Shown here: positions 41,700 through 55,800 of the stretch, one piece after another
Layout: each line of letters starts with the position of its first letter
How positions within the stretch are numbered: the stretch's first letter is position 1
Assembly: GCF_022458985.1 (NCBI RefSeq)
Contig: NC_061771.1
Location: 13,493,001-13,557,000, forward strand
Origin: Mugil cephalus
Taxonomy: Eukaryota > Chordata > Actinopteri > Mugiliformes > Mugilidae
Direction of reading: 5' to 3'
DNA: 64,000 bases
Notes under the pieces: generated by a model
The model's database searches: none
Told to the model about the DNA's origin: nothing
Seen by the model: the letters and a program-made list of their open reading frames with translations, nothing else
Made by a program: the position numbers and the translations under genes

Positions 41700-44600
41700 T
41701 ACTTCTACATTGTGCTGTCTATCTTTTTATGTTTGTCATCTTCTGCTGCTCTGTTTTTGAAGAACAGACAAGTTACTAAAAGGGCTTTACAGGACAGAAT
41801 AATACTGCAAGAAAGTTAAATTGTGCAAACGACCTGTATGGCCACTTCAAACCTTTGTATCTTGGGAATACTCAATCAAATGTTAAGTATTTATGTCATA
41901 CTAAATGTTTTACTTCTCAGCGCGGTAAGTAGTTGCTTCTTGTATTGAGAAATATGTGTCATAATCTTGGGCTGAGTAAAAGCTGCAAAACCACAATTTA
42001 AAAAGTCAGAGACTTCTTTAAGTAACAGTATTATCAGTAAAATGTAATTGAAGTACATTAATACTTCAATATAATATTATTTTCCTCTGAAATGTGAAGA
42101 CTTATTCATTCTACTTGTATGGTATTGTACCTGGCTGTCGCATCTGTGTCTTTTTTGATGTTTAGAGAGTAGCCAAAAGCAATTCCACTGCGCGTGTAAT
42201 GACAATAAGGTTCACTTATGTAATGTTGTTGAAGAAGAAGAAAGTAACCCAAAATTAAAACCCTCACACCAAAGTACAAATTACTTGCAACTGGATTTAC
42301 GCGCTGCCCTTGAGTACATTTCCTTGTAAATGTTTATATGGCAGCACTGAGACAAATCCACCACAGAAAAAAAAACAACAATTTAGGAATAAAATTAATA
42401 GCAAAATAGAATTTGTAGTGACACAGAACAATGCCCATGGTTGTTCCTAATATTCCTGCTGTGCTTTATATTGTGCAGTTTAAATTAAGTCCTCGTTTGT
42501 TAAATTACACTTTAACAAAAGGGAATTACCTTTTGGACTATGTTTACCGGCAACCGTTTGTTCCAGTCCAAGGAGCGTTACCATGCATATAAATTACATT
42601 ATCAATCAAAATTTTGCATACGCTGTTCAATTTTCTGAATTCTCATTACAAAACATTTCTGAATCACGCACATGGACGAGAAATCTATTAAACCGGACGG
42701 TCGGCATAATGTTCCTCTACGAACATATTCAGCACTGAAAATTAGAAACGTAACTTCAAATTCACACAAAGTGACTTGGCAACGGCAGTGTGCCTATTTG
42801 AAGGATCAAACATTAAATGTTCAGCATTGTACCATTAGTCAGTGTTACACTGCTGATAATGAAATGTGTAATCATATAAGACAGGTCACTTCATTTGGAA
42901 CAAAGCGCTGGAATCGACCTCTCCTCTCTCCTCTTTCAGAGACAAAAGAGCAGATGTGCAGCACTCCATCCTGCCTGTAAAACACACTGTCCTGAGAAAA
43001 AAAAAAAAACAAAAAACACTAGTTACTGAGCCAGTGTGCCTTTTACTGCACCCTTCATTAAAAATCCCCCCATGCTTAATTAGAACACATCCGCCGCACT
43101 TGAGATGCGCCTGTCACTGGCTGAGGCCCAAGGTATTCATGCTCGGTAGGCTTGGCCGTGGTCTGTCGCTCACTGAAACACATGAAAGACATGATGTGAG
43201 CTGTTTATAGGAATATGTAGGAAGGGAAGTGGTACCCATGCAAAACTCATTTGAAGTCAAGTAAGTCAATATAATTCCTCCGTTATGAACAATACTTCTT
43301 CCCTCCGTTTTATTCTCTGGAGTTATTTATTTATTGTTTTCACTTTAATTAATGTATTAAGTTAGTAAGGTAAACAAGATGTTATCTTTGGTCTAGACAT
43401 AGTGCCCCTAACAGATTACTTTTACACACTGTGCAGCTGATGACCTTAAGAAAAACCTGTGAAGGAACAGGGGCTCTTAAACTGAGTTACACTGGTCACA
43501 AACTTGTCACAATTGTATAAATCAGGTCCAACCATTGGTGATTCTGCAACAAAACTGCAGGGTTTTACAAAATCTGTAGGAATTTGGTGCTATTATTGAA
43601 TGACTGTTATTGCAATCTCAAAAACACACAATTTTATGACCCAAGCAAATGCAATTAGGGGTTTCATTCAGTAGTCTTAATTCCAAGATTATGATCATGT
43701 TGTATATTTCCTTGTGTTTTTACTGTAGTCACAATGACTGTGTCATTAAAAAAATAGAAAATATAAGCCCTCATGTCACCACTTTTGTTCATTTGAAGTG
43801 AGATGACAGGGGGAGTTGGCAGGAGACTGGATTTTGTTGCTGTGGTTATTGTTGCTTGCTTTCATTAGAGCCCATTTCCCACCTCTCCCGTCTGCCATCT
43901 CGTCTGTGTAAAACCAGGGTTGACAGAACCGCAGTGTGAAGCAGACATGAGGGCAGACGATCATCTCTCTTTTACACAGGTGAGTGCCACTGTTTATTGT
44001 TAGGACCTCGGCTGAACTAGAGTCTGTAAAGTTAGCAGTTAAAATGATTTGCTTGTGATTTTTGGCAAAACCATTAGGTACAAGGACTCTGCCTGAATTA
44101 AAATGCTTTGAATTCGGCTTTTATATATCTGTATTCTTCTCAATGAAAATGGGAACTTTTCCCCTTATTTATGTTTTATATTACATGTCAAAGTCAATAT
44201 CTAATGTGGTGTAAATTAAAGGATTATCTGAATTTTTCGATCGTTATTATCATAGCATTGTTTTTTCCAGTGTTGCTCGGTTCTAAAAACTATGTGTGTG
44301 TATATACATGTATTTTTTTATGCACTAAAAAGCAGTTTTGCCCTAAGCTCGGGAGCAAGATGACACAAAACGCTTCTTTCCCATTATTGTCTACTGATAT
44401 TAAGAAGATACTTTTGTAGCAAATGTCACTGTACGGAAATGAACTATGCAGACATGTTACGACCCAGCTCTGCTTGGGAAAGAGGGAAGCGACATTAAAC
44501 CAGATGTGAATGATGATAGAATTGAGATGAACTGAAAAAACAAATTATGAAATTAAACAGTGGTGTGAGAGAAAGGGGAAAGTAACGGGCATTTCACCCT

Positions 44601-45733
44601 TCTTTCAGTAAACAAATGATAATTCAGTAGGCTTACTTTATGATCACAATAGAAACTAATAAATAAGTATTACAAAATTGCACTGTAAAATGATGTTTTA
44701 CAAATCAGTTTATTGCTTGACCGTTGTGCGGGTACTCCTCTCTCTGAACTAGAGGCATGTCGACCACTATCTGCTGTAGGTAATAACCTGACTGGGGATG
44801 AGTACCTCATACAACCCCATCTCCAAAAATCCAGCCATCCTCTTAAGTGCAATTGGATTTTCAAAGGCCTTACCAAGTGTTTTTTTGTTTTTGTTTTTTT
44901 TTGTTTTGTTTTGTTTTTGTATGCAAGAACCTAATTAATGCAATTATAACTGTTTAAGCTAAACATTTTTTTTTTTTAAATCCTCCTTAGCTCTCCACCT
45001 CATCACTGTATTGCCCCTGTGGAGTTCATTAAAATCTGTTCTAAGTCAGCTGGAACATCTGCTCCCTGCTCACTCCACTGGCACTGGAAATTTAATCTGA
45101 TTTTCTTTGTGTACTGCTCAAACAAACTGTCTTCGCTGGAATTAAATATGTTACTAATATTTACTCACAAGCCTTCAGTACATATAGAGGACAACTCGAC
45201 TTGAGCATTTAATTTTAAATGTGTTTGTCACAATTCGCTGCGGTTGTGAGTAGTTCCACTCCGACAGACCTGATGACATTTGGAGAATTCACTGTCCTCT
45301 TGGGGTACTGCGTATATTGTCTGCAAGTTTACACTTTGTGTTGGACAAGGTTTTGAAAACAAATGCAAAAACTGCCCATATATCTTTCCCCTCATTGTAT
45401 CGAGATCTGGGTTGATGAAAAGCCCACCTGACTTTGATCACCACACCGAGCAGAGATCTTAGATAGGCTGGTTGCATGGGGAAAAGGCTTTTCAGGTCCA
45501 CAGCATTTTGGGATTCATAGGTCAAACTATAGCTCACAGTTTAGAGATTAATCACTGATAAGTTACCATGGAGCAGCAATTGAGTTCGAAACAAACAGAA
45601 TTGTGGGTGGTTTACCCACATTTTCACTGCTAATGTACCATAAATGAGTTAAAGCAAACTGCCATGAAATGCCTCATTCGCTGCAAAGTTATTTCCAACT
45701 GTGTCTGTGTGTTCTGACAGGTTTGATGAGACC
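41700..45733. other. Intergenic / 5' region of the aminergic receptor; no gene recognised
   Basis: No coding exon is supported. A CACAG|GTGAGT donor at 43979-43981 could end a non-coding first exon of the receptor, and an acceptor TTCTGACAG is at 45712-45720. Spliced together, the ATG at 43947 would open a short upstream frame that stops at once in the next exon. This is speculative. Confidence 0.4.
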
Positions 45734-46810
45734 ATGGATAACAGCAGCTTGGGATGGTTCGGAGACGCCAACACATCCCTTCAGAGTGAACTTCAGTCCT
45801 GTGGCACACCAAGGCACCAGGCTTCTCGCATTTTTCTGTACGCCTTTCTCTCTGTTGGAATAGTCAGCACGGTGGTGGGAAACTTCCTGGTGGTCTTGTC
45901 CATCGGTTACTTCAAGCAGCTGCAGTCTCCCACCAACTCCTTCGTCATGTCCCTGGCTGTGGCTGACTGCCTTGTTGGCCTGGTAGTGATGCCATATAGT
46001 ATGGTTCGGACAGTGGAGGGTTGCTGGTACTTTGGTTCCCTTTTTTGCCAGCTTCACTCTAGCCTGGATGTTATGCTCTGCACAGCCTCCATATTCCATC
46101 TGAGCTGCATTTCCTTTGACCGCTATTATGCAGTGTGCAACCCGCTAGTTTACTCCTTGAAGATGTCTCACAGTCGGGTCGCTCTCCTCATTGGTGTATG
46201 TTGGGTTGTACCCATGCTCATATCCTTTGGCCCCATCATGCTCAATCTCCATGTTGCTAGTGAGGAGATGCCGATTCCTCAGGACGCCTGCGTGTTCCTC
46301 GTCAGTCGCACTTACGCAGTCATGGCTTCCTTGGTGGCCTTTTACCTGCCCATGGCTATCATGCTTGTGGCCTACTGGAAGATCTTCAAAGCCGCCAAAC
46401 GGCAGGCCAGGCAGATCAGTGCCATGGAGAGCCAGATGGCTGCCGGAGTGGGCAAGGACTCGAGCAAGAAAAAAAGACACAGGAACACCATGAAGAGAGA
46501 GAGAAAGGCCGCAAAAACTTTAGGCATCATCATGGGGGTTTTCCTTATCTTCTGGATGCCGTTCTTCACGGTCAACATTGTGGACCCATTCATTGAGTAC
46601 AGCACCGAGGTGGTTGTCTGGGATGTATTTTTGTGGTTAGGATATATCAACTCATCTCTAAATCCCTTCCTGTATGGCTTTTTCAACCGCTCGTTTCGTA
46701 GAGCATTCCTCATGTTCATAGGCTGCAGGGTGTGCCTGCCTGGATCATCCTCAGGGATGGATTTATCGCACACAAGGAAAGAGGCTAATGAATGTGCAGA
46801 TCAGCCATAA
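45734..46810 (+). CDS. Class A aminergic GPCR, intermediate between 5-HT4 and trace amine receptors
   Basis: Single-exon receptor of 358 aa, seven TM segments. N50 and D78 mark TM1 and TM2. D112 is the amine-binding Asp in TM3, 129-131 is DRY, W157 marks TM4, C105 and C186 form the usual disulfide pair, 273-276 is FWMP (FWxP in place of CWxP), and 310-314 is NPFLY. TM1-TM3 look TAAR-like (FKQLQSPTN, MPYSMVRTVEGCWYFG). TM5-TM7 look 5-HT4-like (VAFYLP, NIVDPFIEY, WLGYINSSLNPFLYGF, RSFRRAFL). S199, FF 277-278 and N281 line up with 5-HT4 pocket residues. The TAAR TM7 fingerprint (Y/F-x-W-F) is missing. N-glycosylation sites are at N3 and N13. The ATG at 45734 has a better context than 45701, which lies upstream of a likely acceptor. 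The ligand is unknown. Confidence 0.85.
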   Translation: MDNSSLGWFGDANTSLQSELQSCGTPRHQASRIFLYAFLSVGIVSTVVGNFLVVLSIGYFKQLQSPTNSFVMSLAVADCLVGLVVMPYSMVRTVEGCWYFGSLFCQLHSSLDVMLCTASIFHLSCISFDRYYAVCNPLVYSLKMSHSRVALLIGVCWVVPMLISFGPIMLNLHVASEEMPIPQDACVFLVSRTYAVMASLVAFYLPMAIMLVAYWKIFKAAKRQARQISAMESQMAAGVGKDSSKKKRHRNTMKRERKAAKTLGIIMGVFLIFWMPFFTVNIVDPFIEYSTEVVVWDVFLWLGYINSSLNPFLYGFFNRSFRRAFLMFIGCRVCLPGSSSGMDLSHTRKEANECADQP

Positions 46811-49292
46811 AATGAAGCTAGAATCTGTACATGCTGTGTAGGTATAGAAAGCTCATTCAATAGTAATTGCTATTTTGTTGTGAGTTAGTTGCACTTTTAA
46901 CACAGAGTTCATAGCCAGGCAGAATGTGTTTCTGTTGGGGATAATTAGCATTACAACATGTGTGGATTGTAACGCTAATGAAAGGGGGGTTGCCAACAAC
47001 CATCATGCTCAAAATCATCTGTTTTCCCATTATGTATGTGCTCTGTGGCACAAACTTTTAGATGTGGTAACATTTTATTTTGACACAATGCATTGCATAA
47101 CTGTGTCTGGCCCCGAAAGATCAGATATCCTGTAGAGAAAAGTGAAAATCGAACCGAAAAGGTCGTGAATTTCAGGCATAATTTGTCTTCTTGACAATTT
47201 AGACTATACCCCTACGTTTTTATCTAAACCACACAAAGTAGAACCATCCAAATGGCTATAGGTGTTTGTACTCACAATTAAAATTGTGTGCAACTATTGG
47301 TACTATTGGTAAACTTACATTTTTCATTGAAAAGATATTTCAGTCAAGCAACAGAAGCTTCAGAAGATCCGAAAAGATAAAAACCCAAATGAGAAGGACA
47401 GAACTACATGTATACCACAGATAATAGGTTTTGTTAAAGAGAAATCCTAAATGAGGAGCAAGGTTTGGAAGACTTTGGAAGACAAGGCAACATCAAAGCA
47501 ATACATGAAGCATCACTTGGACGACATTACATCTCAGGTAAGACCCTCAAATATAACCTTATAATTCTATAAATGTGAATTTTTATTATCATCACCTATA
47601 GTTGTCCCATAAATAAATTTAACCTGAAGTCTTGTACCCACAAGATAGTCAGTTGTGTGCACAAGACCAAAAATATCATCTTAAGAGAATTAAGAGGGTC
47701 CAATAAGGACCCGCTTCTTATGTAGATGTGAAGAGCTAATGAAAATGATGAAGACATCCATATGAAGTCTGTGTTCTATTTCTGCTAGTAGCTCCTCTTT
47801 AAAGTCCTTTAAATGTCTGACTGCAGTCTGTTTATTAGCTCTGCACCATGGTCAGAGTCGGGTTAAATCAGCATCAATGCTGTCAGTGTCAACTTAGCGT
47901 CTGCCTCTTTGGCTCGCTGCGGCTGCAAATTATGCAATTAACTTGTTATATCGGGAGTCTTTTTCGTTTTAACGAACATAAGGATGGGCAAGAAAAAATG
48001 AGGGAAATGTAAAAGACTACAATGTCAAAGTATAATTTTGTGGCATTTTTGTTTTTTATTGTATCTGTCCTCTTTATTGTTGTACATGGATAGACAGATA
48101 GGTAGAGAATGTTTAGTAATAAAGTAAATTATGAGTAAAGTCATGGTGAAATTAGGCTAATAACGGGAAGCAATTAAGATTTATTAGTCTTGATAGTCTC
48201 TTTCTCCCTCTTGCTTGGTGTTGCCTGCAGCTCACGCCTGATGTGGGTGTCTCTCTGTCTTTTAATTCCTAAAATCTTTTTTTGTATTTGTTCCTACGCT
48301 GTTCAACATGCAAATGATAAATTATTTCCGTCAATTTCGCTTGTATTTCGTCTCTAAACAAATCACCTTAGCTCCTCCTGTGAAAAGGAGGTAAAACAGG
48401 TGACAAACAATAGTGACATCTTCAGGATGGACCGAATATTTTTCTTCAAATCAAATACAGAGGTGGCTTTAATGTAACTTAACTGAAAATGTAAATGAAA
48501 ATCTCATTTTTTTTTCTCATCTTTTTATTTTGCTTTTCATCTGACATAAACATGACATCAAAAGTACAAAAAAAGCATATTCATTTCACATTAGCATTCA
48601 CTTGGAAATTCAAATCATAGTTAGGTGGTGCCAGGTTAACTTATTCGACTCAACAGAAAAAGCATCTTTGTTCTTTGCTGGCCTCTTATCTTTACAATGC
48701 CTTGTCTAAACAGAAGAAGTGACAGATGAATTCAGTCATAGTTCAGTCCGACATTTTACATTTGATTCAATCAGACATTGTGACAACTGTTAAAATTGCA
48801 CTTATGTTTTTTTTTTTTCTTTTTTTTTTCAGCAAAGCCGTCACCATTTAGTCGTCATCACACAGTATCAGCTGACTAATACTTAAAGACGTGGAGACTG
48901 TCTGGTACAAAACACAGTAATTGTAACAGTAATAATGATCTTGGCGTCGGACATTGCTGTGCCAAAAGACATTACAGGCTGGGTAACGTCAAGGCACGGG
49001 CAGGGCCTTCAAGTGGCAGCAGCAAATACAAGCAGTTGGCTACTACCGTGTCCACTTCCACTGCTTTACGTGGTTCACAACAAGTTTCGTCTAAATAAAC
49101 ATGACGTTCACGAGGGACTGAGATAAAGTTTTTGTCCTGTTTTTGCTGGGATCAAGCCATTATTCTCAGCTTTAATCAAGCTATGATTCTCAGATATGTT
49201 GTGAACACAAAATGATCCCATATCACGGTCTTTCTTGCATGTTGGCCCAATGTGGTCCTTTGAAAATAAATAAAGAAGTCTCCTGTGGACCA
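46811..49292. other. Convergent intergenic region between the aminergic receptor and adra1d
   Basis: Holds the 3' UTRs of both genes. No reading frame with family resemblance and no recognisable repeat body were found. Confidence 0.5.
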
Positions 49293-49843
49293 CTAAATGT
49301 CTGTCTCTTTTAGGCCATAGCATTCTGCCAGATCATAGAACTGATAACCGCTCTGCTCACAAGAGTTGTAAATCCCCATTGAGACTGTGTCCACTGTATC
49401 AATTCGGCCCAGTGCAGGTGTTGTACCCTTTCCTGTCCCGCCCTTGATTTTATTCGACAGATTGTTCACTTTCTCTTTGAGCTGGAAGGAAGACTTTTGC
49501 AGTGGTGGAAACAGGCTCCATCTCTTGAAACCCAGCGTGCGGCCTTTGCGCTTGTGCAACAAGGACCTGCCGCAGGATTCTTGTACAGCATAGCTTAGCT
49601 TGTACTCTCCCCGCTGATCCCTTGTCATTCCCTTGACAGCTGTCCGCCACCTCTGGTCGTAGAAGCGACGCAGGATCCTCCGTTTCTGGCGACACTGGCA
49701 CCTGAGGAGCCGGGTGAAGGCCCGCTGGAACTCTTTGCTGGAGCAGGGGTAGATCATTGGGTTGATGCAGCTGTTGAAGTATCCCAGCCAAAAGACCACT
49801 TTGAACACGGTATCAGAAGGCTTCAGTGCCGGGAAGAGGGAAC
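49293..49843 (-). CDS. adra1d: adra1d coding exon 2 (TM7 and C-terminal tail)
   Basis: Starts after GTCCAG at 49844 with [20 protein letters not shown] and ends ETDI then the stop at 49293-49295. The basic stretch after TM7 and the SLSNKI-like motif near the end (NNLSNKI) match the 1D subtype. Confidence 0.94.
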
Positions 49844-52800
49844 CTGGACGGAGACGAGATGATTTGTGAGTAGATGCACAGCTTATGCCTGATACGCCAC
49901 TCATTCAATCCATATATTACACCGTAGGTCTTCACTAGGGGCTCTGTGGAGGTACTACAAGGTGGGTCGCAAAATATTTGGTTGATTAGACATTTTTATA
50001 TATATATATATATTTCCCCCCACAAATTTAAATTTCTTTAAACACACGTTAATATGAATCCAACATATTTTAGTAAAGGGATAGCTTAATATTGTATATT
50101 ACATACACTAATTACTAAATATCAGATTAGCAAAAGGAAGCTAAATGCCATTTTGTTAATCTGACCTTTAACCCTCTACAGGTCGAGGAACCATATTTGG
50201 TAACTTCAGCACACACTGTAAATTGCATCCCTGTGTCTCTCTGTGACTTTTGAGAACCATGTGGTTTTCACTCAGCCAATCAGCAAAGATCAAGGAAACA
50301 TTCTCAGCTTGGATCAGGGTCAAATGTGGCGTGCTAGGTGCACCGCTGCATAACTGCTTTGATAGGTACCGTGAAGTAGTGGTCTAACGTTGTCTAATGT
50401 GATAATGTGTATGTTGACAATTGCCCGAGTCAGCACTAGCGGTCTAAATGACAGGTCTTTAACAGTACCTCGATAACCCCTAGGGGGGTCGCGGAGGTAC
50501 TGCAGGGGGGGTCACAAAATCTTTTTTTATATATATTTTTTAAATTTTTACCCACAATTTCCCCCACAAATTTACATTACCTTTCACTCAGCACTTCACT
50601 CATTCAGTGATACAGGAGCTGCCTCAACAGCACACCGTTTCACACAGAGCACCACACTACCCGAGACCTGGCAATCTAAACGTCTTGTACACAGTAGGGC
50701 CCGCCCCTATCGCTGCTGAGGCCACATATTACATGCTGGCAGGTTCCCCGCAATTGGCCGAGAGCCTATTCGGTCCTTAGGTGAAATCCCAGACACACGC
50801 TGCAATATTAGCAGAAGAGAAGCTAACAGTGTAATGTGTATATATGTGTGTTTATATCAGGTATGTTTATGTTTACCACAGTTGCACATCCACCCTACTG
50901 TTGTGCATGTTTGAAATAAAAAAATTAATATTTGATGAGCTTAATATTGAATGCAAAATGTGTATTTACAAATAGCATTAGGCTGAGTTTAATATTGAAC
51001 ACAAATAGTAGGTAGGGGGTCCCTACTTAACCTCTTCATCAGTTTGGGGGTACTTGGCCTGAAAAACGTAAATGCACGTTTCCATTTGTTTACTACTTGA
51101 GGGAGCGGAACCATATATGATAAATTATTGACCTTAATTTTCTACATGAAATTGAAAAATGTCGCAAAAGTAAAAAAGTCTTCTTATGCCCTACAGGAAC
51201 ACCCTGGGGTTGAATTCAGAACTTCCAAGTATGTCACTAAGTGTTAATTCTTTCAAAACATGTTACAATCAGACATTTTGAAAGGTTGGCAGATATTTCT
51301 TTCGCGTTTTGCTATCAATTAAAGACAGAAGACTTTATTATGGCTTTATGGTAGGTATGTACATGTCTCACTTCCAGGATGTTGCTGCAGTGATTTATTT
51401 TCATGCCAGTAGCTGTTTGGCTACGGTTGCTAATGCTGTCATTTTATGGATTGATCTTTGCAGAGCAAGCTTCATCCAGAAACCTCAGTGAACAGGACCT
51501 ATTTTGTGATACCTTTGCTCGTGCAGAATATGTAAGTGATGTATTTATAGTATGACTTCAACAGGTTTTCATTTGTCAAAATACAGGAGGTGAATACGTT
51601 CTCTGTGGCGATAAAGTAGAATATGCACAGATGTGTCATGTAAAATGTTTCCAATGTCGAAAAATTGTGCTGCAGACCTTTAAATATTCCATTTCTATCT
51701 TGATTTAGTAGTACTAGTAATGTATTAATTATTTTTTTTCTATAGACGGGCAGAGAAGACATTTAAACAGAATTCATTTAAGAGTTTTTTTTGCTTTTTT
51801 TTCTTGCATTTATCATTAAACACTGAAACTGCTTCCTGTACAGATCACCACCGACACTAATTTGTCTTTATGCTGCTTGTTTTTAGTATGACGTATTTTC
51901 TGTGTGACATGGATACTACACGTTGTGAGTGTTGCCTTTTCCTATTGTGTTGTAGTTGTCTCCCCAGGCTTCGGATTTAATGCACCGTCGACCCTGTCCA
52001 ATTTTCATTTCAATTCTGTTGGTATAATGTGCAAACATGTGAATTGGCCCGTGTGTCATTTGCAAAGTAATAGTTTCACGCTGTCTTGACATGAGCTTCC
52101 AGGGAAACACTGTGAAAAACAAATAGAAACAGGACATTTGTGTCATTTTCTCAGATAACCATGATGCTTAACCATGATTTAGAAATCACACTTGTGTTTG
52201 TATAACATTCTAGAGGACTACAGTGTTTTGTCAGAGGCGTCTCATACACTCCTCTTACTCTGTTTTAATTTGTGCTGGGAGATCCATTAAACCATTTTGA
52301 ACTCAGCTTGCTTTAAGATTAAGATGAATCCGCTAATTAAAGGTTGTACTCCATTGATTCTTCTTACTAAAATGACATCGGCAGTGATTCACCACTCTGA
52401 CGTGCAACCACGCCACCATGACAACGACCTGATTTCCTTCTCTTTTTTTTTTTTTTTTTTCCCCAACAGTCTAATTTCTGGTGTGTATGAGATGGTACTG
52501 ATGGCACATTTCCGACTATATGTTTTTTAAGTTCACATCACCTGTTACACTGATTCCCATCATAAAGGAAAAGCTTTGGAGACCGTCAAGGAGACTGAGC
52601 CCCTATATGATGTTTCTTTTGTGTGAGCACACAGAATCCTGTTACAGGCCTGTGCTACAGAGCTAAGGCAATTATCCCCTTGACATTTAATGTTTTCTGT
52701 GAAGGTTAATATTTCATAGTGGTCTTTTTTAAACTCACGCAGACCCATTAACATCCGTTTACAGCATAAGCAACCAAACAACACGTCTGAATAATCATAA

Positions 52801-55800
52801 TAGCTCATAATAGTAAAAACTAATGTGGATTAGCCTGACTCCCAGTATTTCCCCAACCTACAATAAATGACAAGAAGCTGCCATCGCCTTGTGAAAAGTT
52901 AAAAGCTAGCACAAGTATAGCTTGAGATAAAAAAAAAAGTAAATAAATAAATAAAAATGCGTACAGACTGGGAAGTCAGTACCCATCACGTCGTCTGAGC
53001 CGTCCTCGATCGAGCTGTTCAATAAATGTTTCTGTGTAAGCCTCGAAGCCTCTCGAGAATCCTTCAGCCCGAGCTGACCTCACAGGATGTGCTTTGATAA
53101 GTCTGTGAAGGGTCTCTGGCACTGACAAATGAGCCTTGTCACTCTTTTCGCTCCACAGACGATACTTTAGAAAATAACTGGTTTTGATGTTTGTTTTTAT
53201 GGGGTTTGTTGGTCATAAGTAAAACACAGAGGGGATTGTGTAAAAAAAAAAAAGAAAAAAAAAGTGCTTGACAAACAATATGAAAAATCAAAACTGCACT
53301 GCGTACACAAATGGTTTAAGGGCCACATACATAAAATTGGTTTACTAGGCTGAAATGGTCGAGGGTGATTAACATGTTATCAGTTGTTGTAATGTAATAT
53401 ACGTAGTGTAATATTCAATGCATTGTTTATGGGTATTAGAACTCAATGAACTGAATCTATTGACCAGCTCTTTAAAACCAATCTTTTCCTTTTTGCTGTG
53501 TTTGCTGTGTGTTGCACACAGAAGCACCTGCTTTGCTTTGAAACATTTTGGATGAGCTGGTAAAGTGATTCCAGCCAGCAAAGAAATAAAAAGAATATGT
53601 ATTGGTGGGACACCTAAGTTTGAATGATTCTTCCAAATCTTCCCCTATCACAGTACTTCTCTCAATCAAGACCCCTTCAAAGAGCCATGACACCATGACA
53701 GTCAACTCTAAATACTCATTTGTGTGAGCAATATCAGGAAAAATCATAATAAATGATAAAAAAGCTAATTTTACATTCCCGGTGCCACGTGGCTGTGCCT
53801 GGCTTTATGCACCAGAGACTAAATTATATCTGAAAGGCTGCTTCTCATTGTTCCACCAGTTTCTGGCAATACAAATGGTATCTGTGAGTCTGGCACTCTA
53901 ACACGACAAAACAAATGGTGTTAGGACACGCTCACGAGTCTCGGATGAGTCAGAGTGTCCCGTGTAGATTTGCACCAGCACTGAGAAAAGGCCTGACTGG
54001 CATAAGAGAAGCTAGAAGCACACGCCGGCCTCTCGGCGAAAGGTTGCGCATTAATGATTGTGTCTGCAGTGGACGAGCACCGGGCTGTCTGAATGACCAA
54101 GTAAGGCTTGGGTTTCCACACTCGTCTGTCATTCGTCAGTCATTCATAACAGTGAAGCTCTTTTAGTGATCAACGCTCGTATGAAGGTCTCTTACAGGCC
54201 GGGGGGGGGGGGGTCTCATTAAGGAACTCAAAAGCTTCCTGAGGGTTCTGAGTTTTATTAGGCTTCAACAACCAAACTACAGCACATTCGTTTAATTTAA
54301 TTAGAGGCCTCTGCATCTACTGGGATTCATCCTTTTTAAAACTAATTTATGATAACATCAGATATTTCTCTGGGATAATCATCCCCTTCGGCTGAGCTCA
54401 CTTTTGTTTTCTCTTTTGAATACTGGTTTTGACTGCCACTGCTTCGGACTTGAAATCCTTACTGACCTTTCCTGTAAAATATGATCACAAATCAGTGGGA
54501 TCGTTACTGATGAAAACTCTTTTGTCTTGAACTAATGAAAGTGATCTGTAGTGTCTAGCTACTAAAATAAGTTTGCTGAAAGCTCAGCTTTGTTTTCAGC
54601 CGTTTGTAGTCAGAAATGATCGAGCATCCGTCTTTTGCACACAGATAAAGTTGCCCTTTTCTCTCCAAATGAGCGAATGAAGTGATTAGCAGCACCAATT
54701 TAATTTCTCGCACCCTCTCTCTCTCTCTTGCTCTTGCTCTTTCTCTTCTTTTCTGGGCTTCGCTCTATTAATTCCCCTCTGTAAATTTAGAGGTGCAGCA
54801 CGAACGAGAGTGCTCTGTGAGTGCTACACCCGGTAAGACAGTGGCCATTTGTTCGGAATGGCTTTTACAATCAATTACGTGAAATATATGCAAAATGAAA
54901 ATTCATGAGGCCGCCATTAGTGCATGCGTGTGTATCTGCGCTTCCAGGTGTGCTGTTAATACTGTGTCCGGGTGCAGCACTTGAAGGTTGTGTCCCTCAG
55001 TCTGATTTATGCATCGCCATAATGACTTCAACTGGTTTTCCTCAAATAAGGAACTCAACCGTCTGCACTGTCTAATTGCCTGTCTGTGTGATCTCAAGTA
55101 CTAGTGTATCTCATCTCTCCAGTGCTGCGGCCATCTTTAGAGTCATTCTCAGTGGACAGACACTGGATTATGAGATGCGTTCACAGTGGCTGTTCTCTGT
55201 CACAGATGCACACAAGGAGACACAACCTTCAACACACAGACATGCTGCATTACTATTTGAAGTAAGTGGCCCAGTAGTGCTTGGAAGCATTTATTCAGAG
55301 AGCTCATTACGGAAGAATGTCAGTCTGTTATGACTGCTCTTTTTAAAATGTGATATTAGCCATCTGATGAAACAAAAAACAGGCCCTCGGTAAAAAATTA
55401 CAGGCATGAAAACGAGCCATGTTAATGGTCTATTGCAGTTTTGACCTCTTCTGAGGAAGAAGGGGGAAAAAAAGTTGTGCTTTTACAATCTTGATTTTGA
55501 TCGGTTCCTGGCATCGCTCACAAAATAAACAGCGACCGAAACGGGGCACATTTTCTGTTTCTGTATGGCCCTTTGTGGCCTCTCTTTGCGTGTAAGTCGT
55601 TTTAAAGTGTTGACTGGTTCGCTGGTTTTATGGCGAGTCTGCATCCGCAGCCAAAAACACGCCGCGATCTTCGTGGAAGCCCGCAGTCAGTCAAGGGAGG
55701 CTGTATAGACCGAAATGTTTAATCACGCCAAGTGACGCAAGAGCATCAATTATTCACACTGAACGTAAATCAGTTACAAAAATATCTAGGCTTAATATCA

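Noticed and set aside
45701-45733. Start of the aminergic receptor at 45701
   Set aside because: It adds 11 residues of no family resemblance, includes a likely splice acceptor (TTCTGACAG at 45712-45720), and the ATG at 45734 has a stronger context (ACC ATG G).
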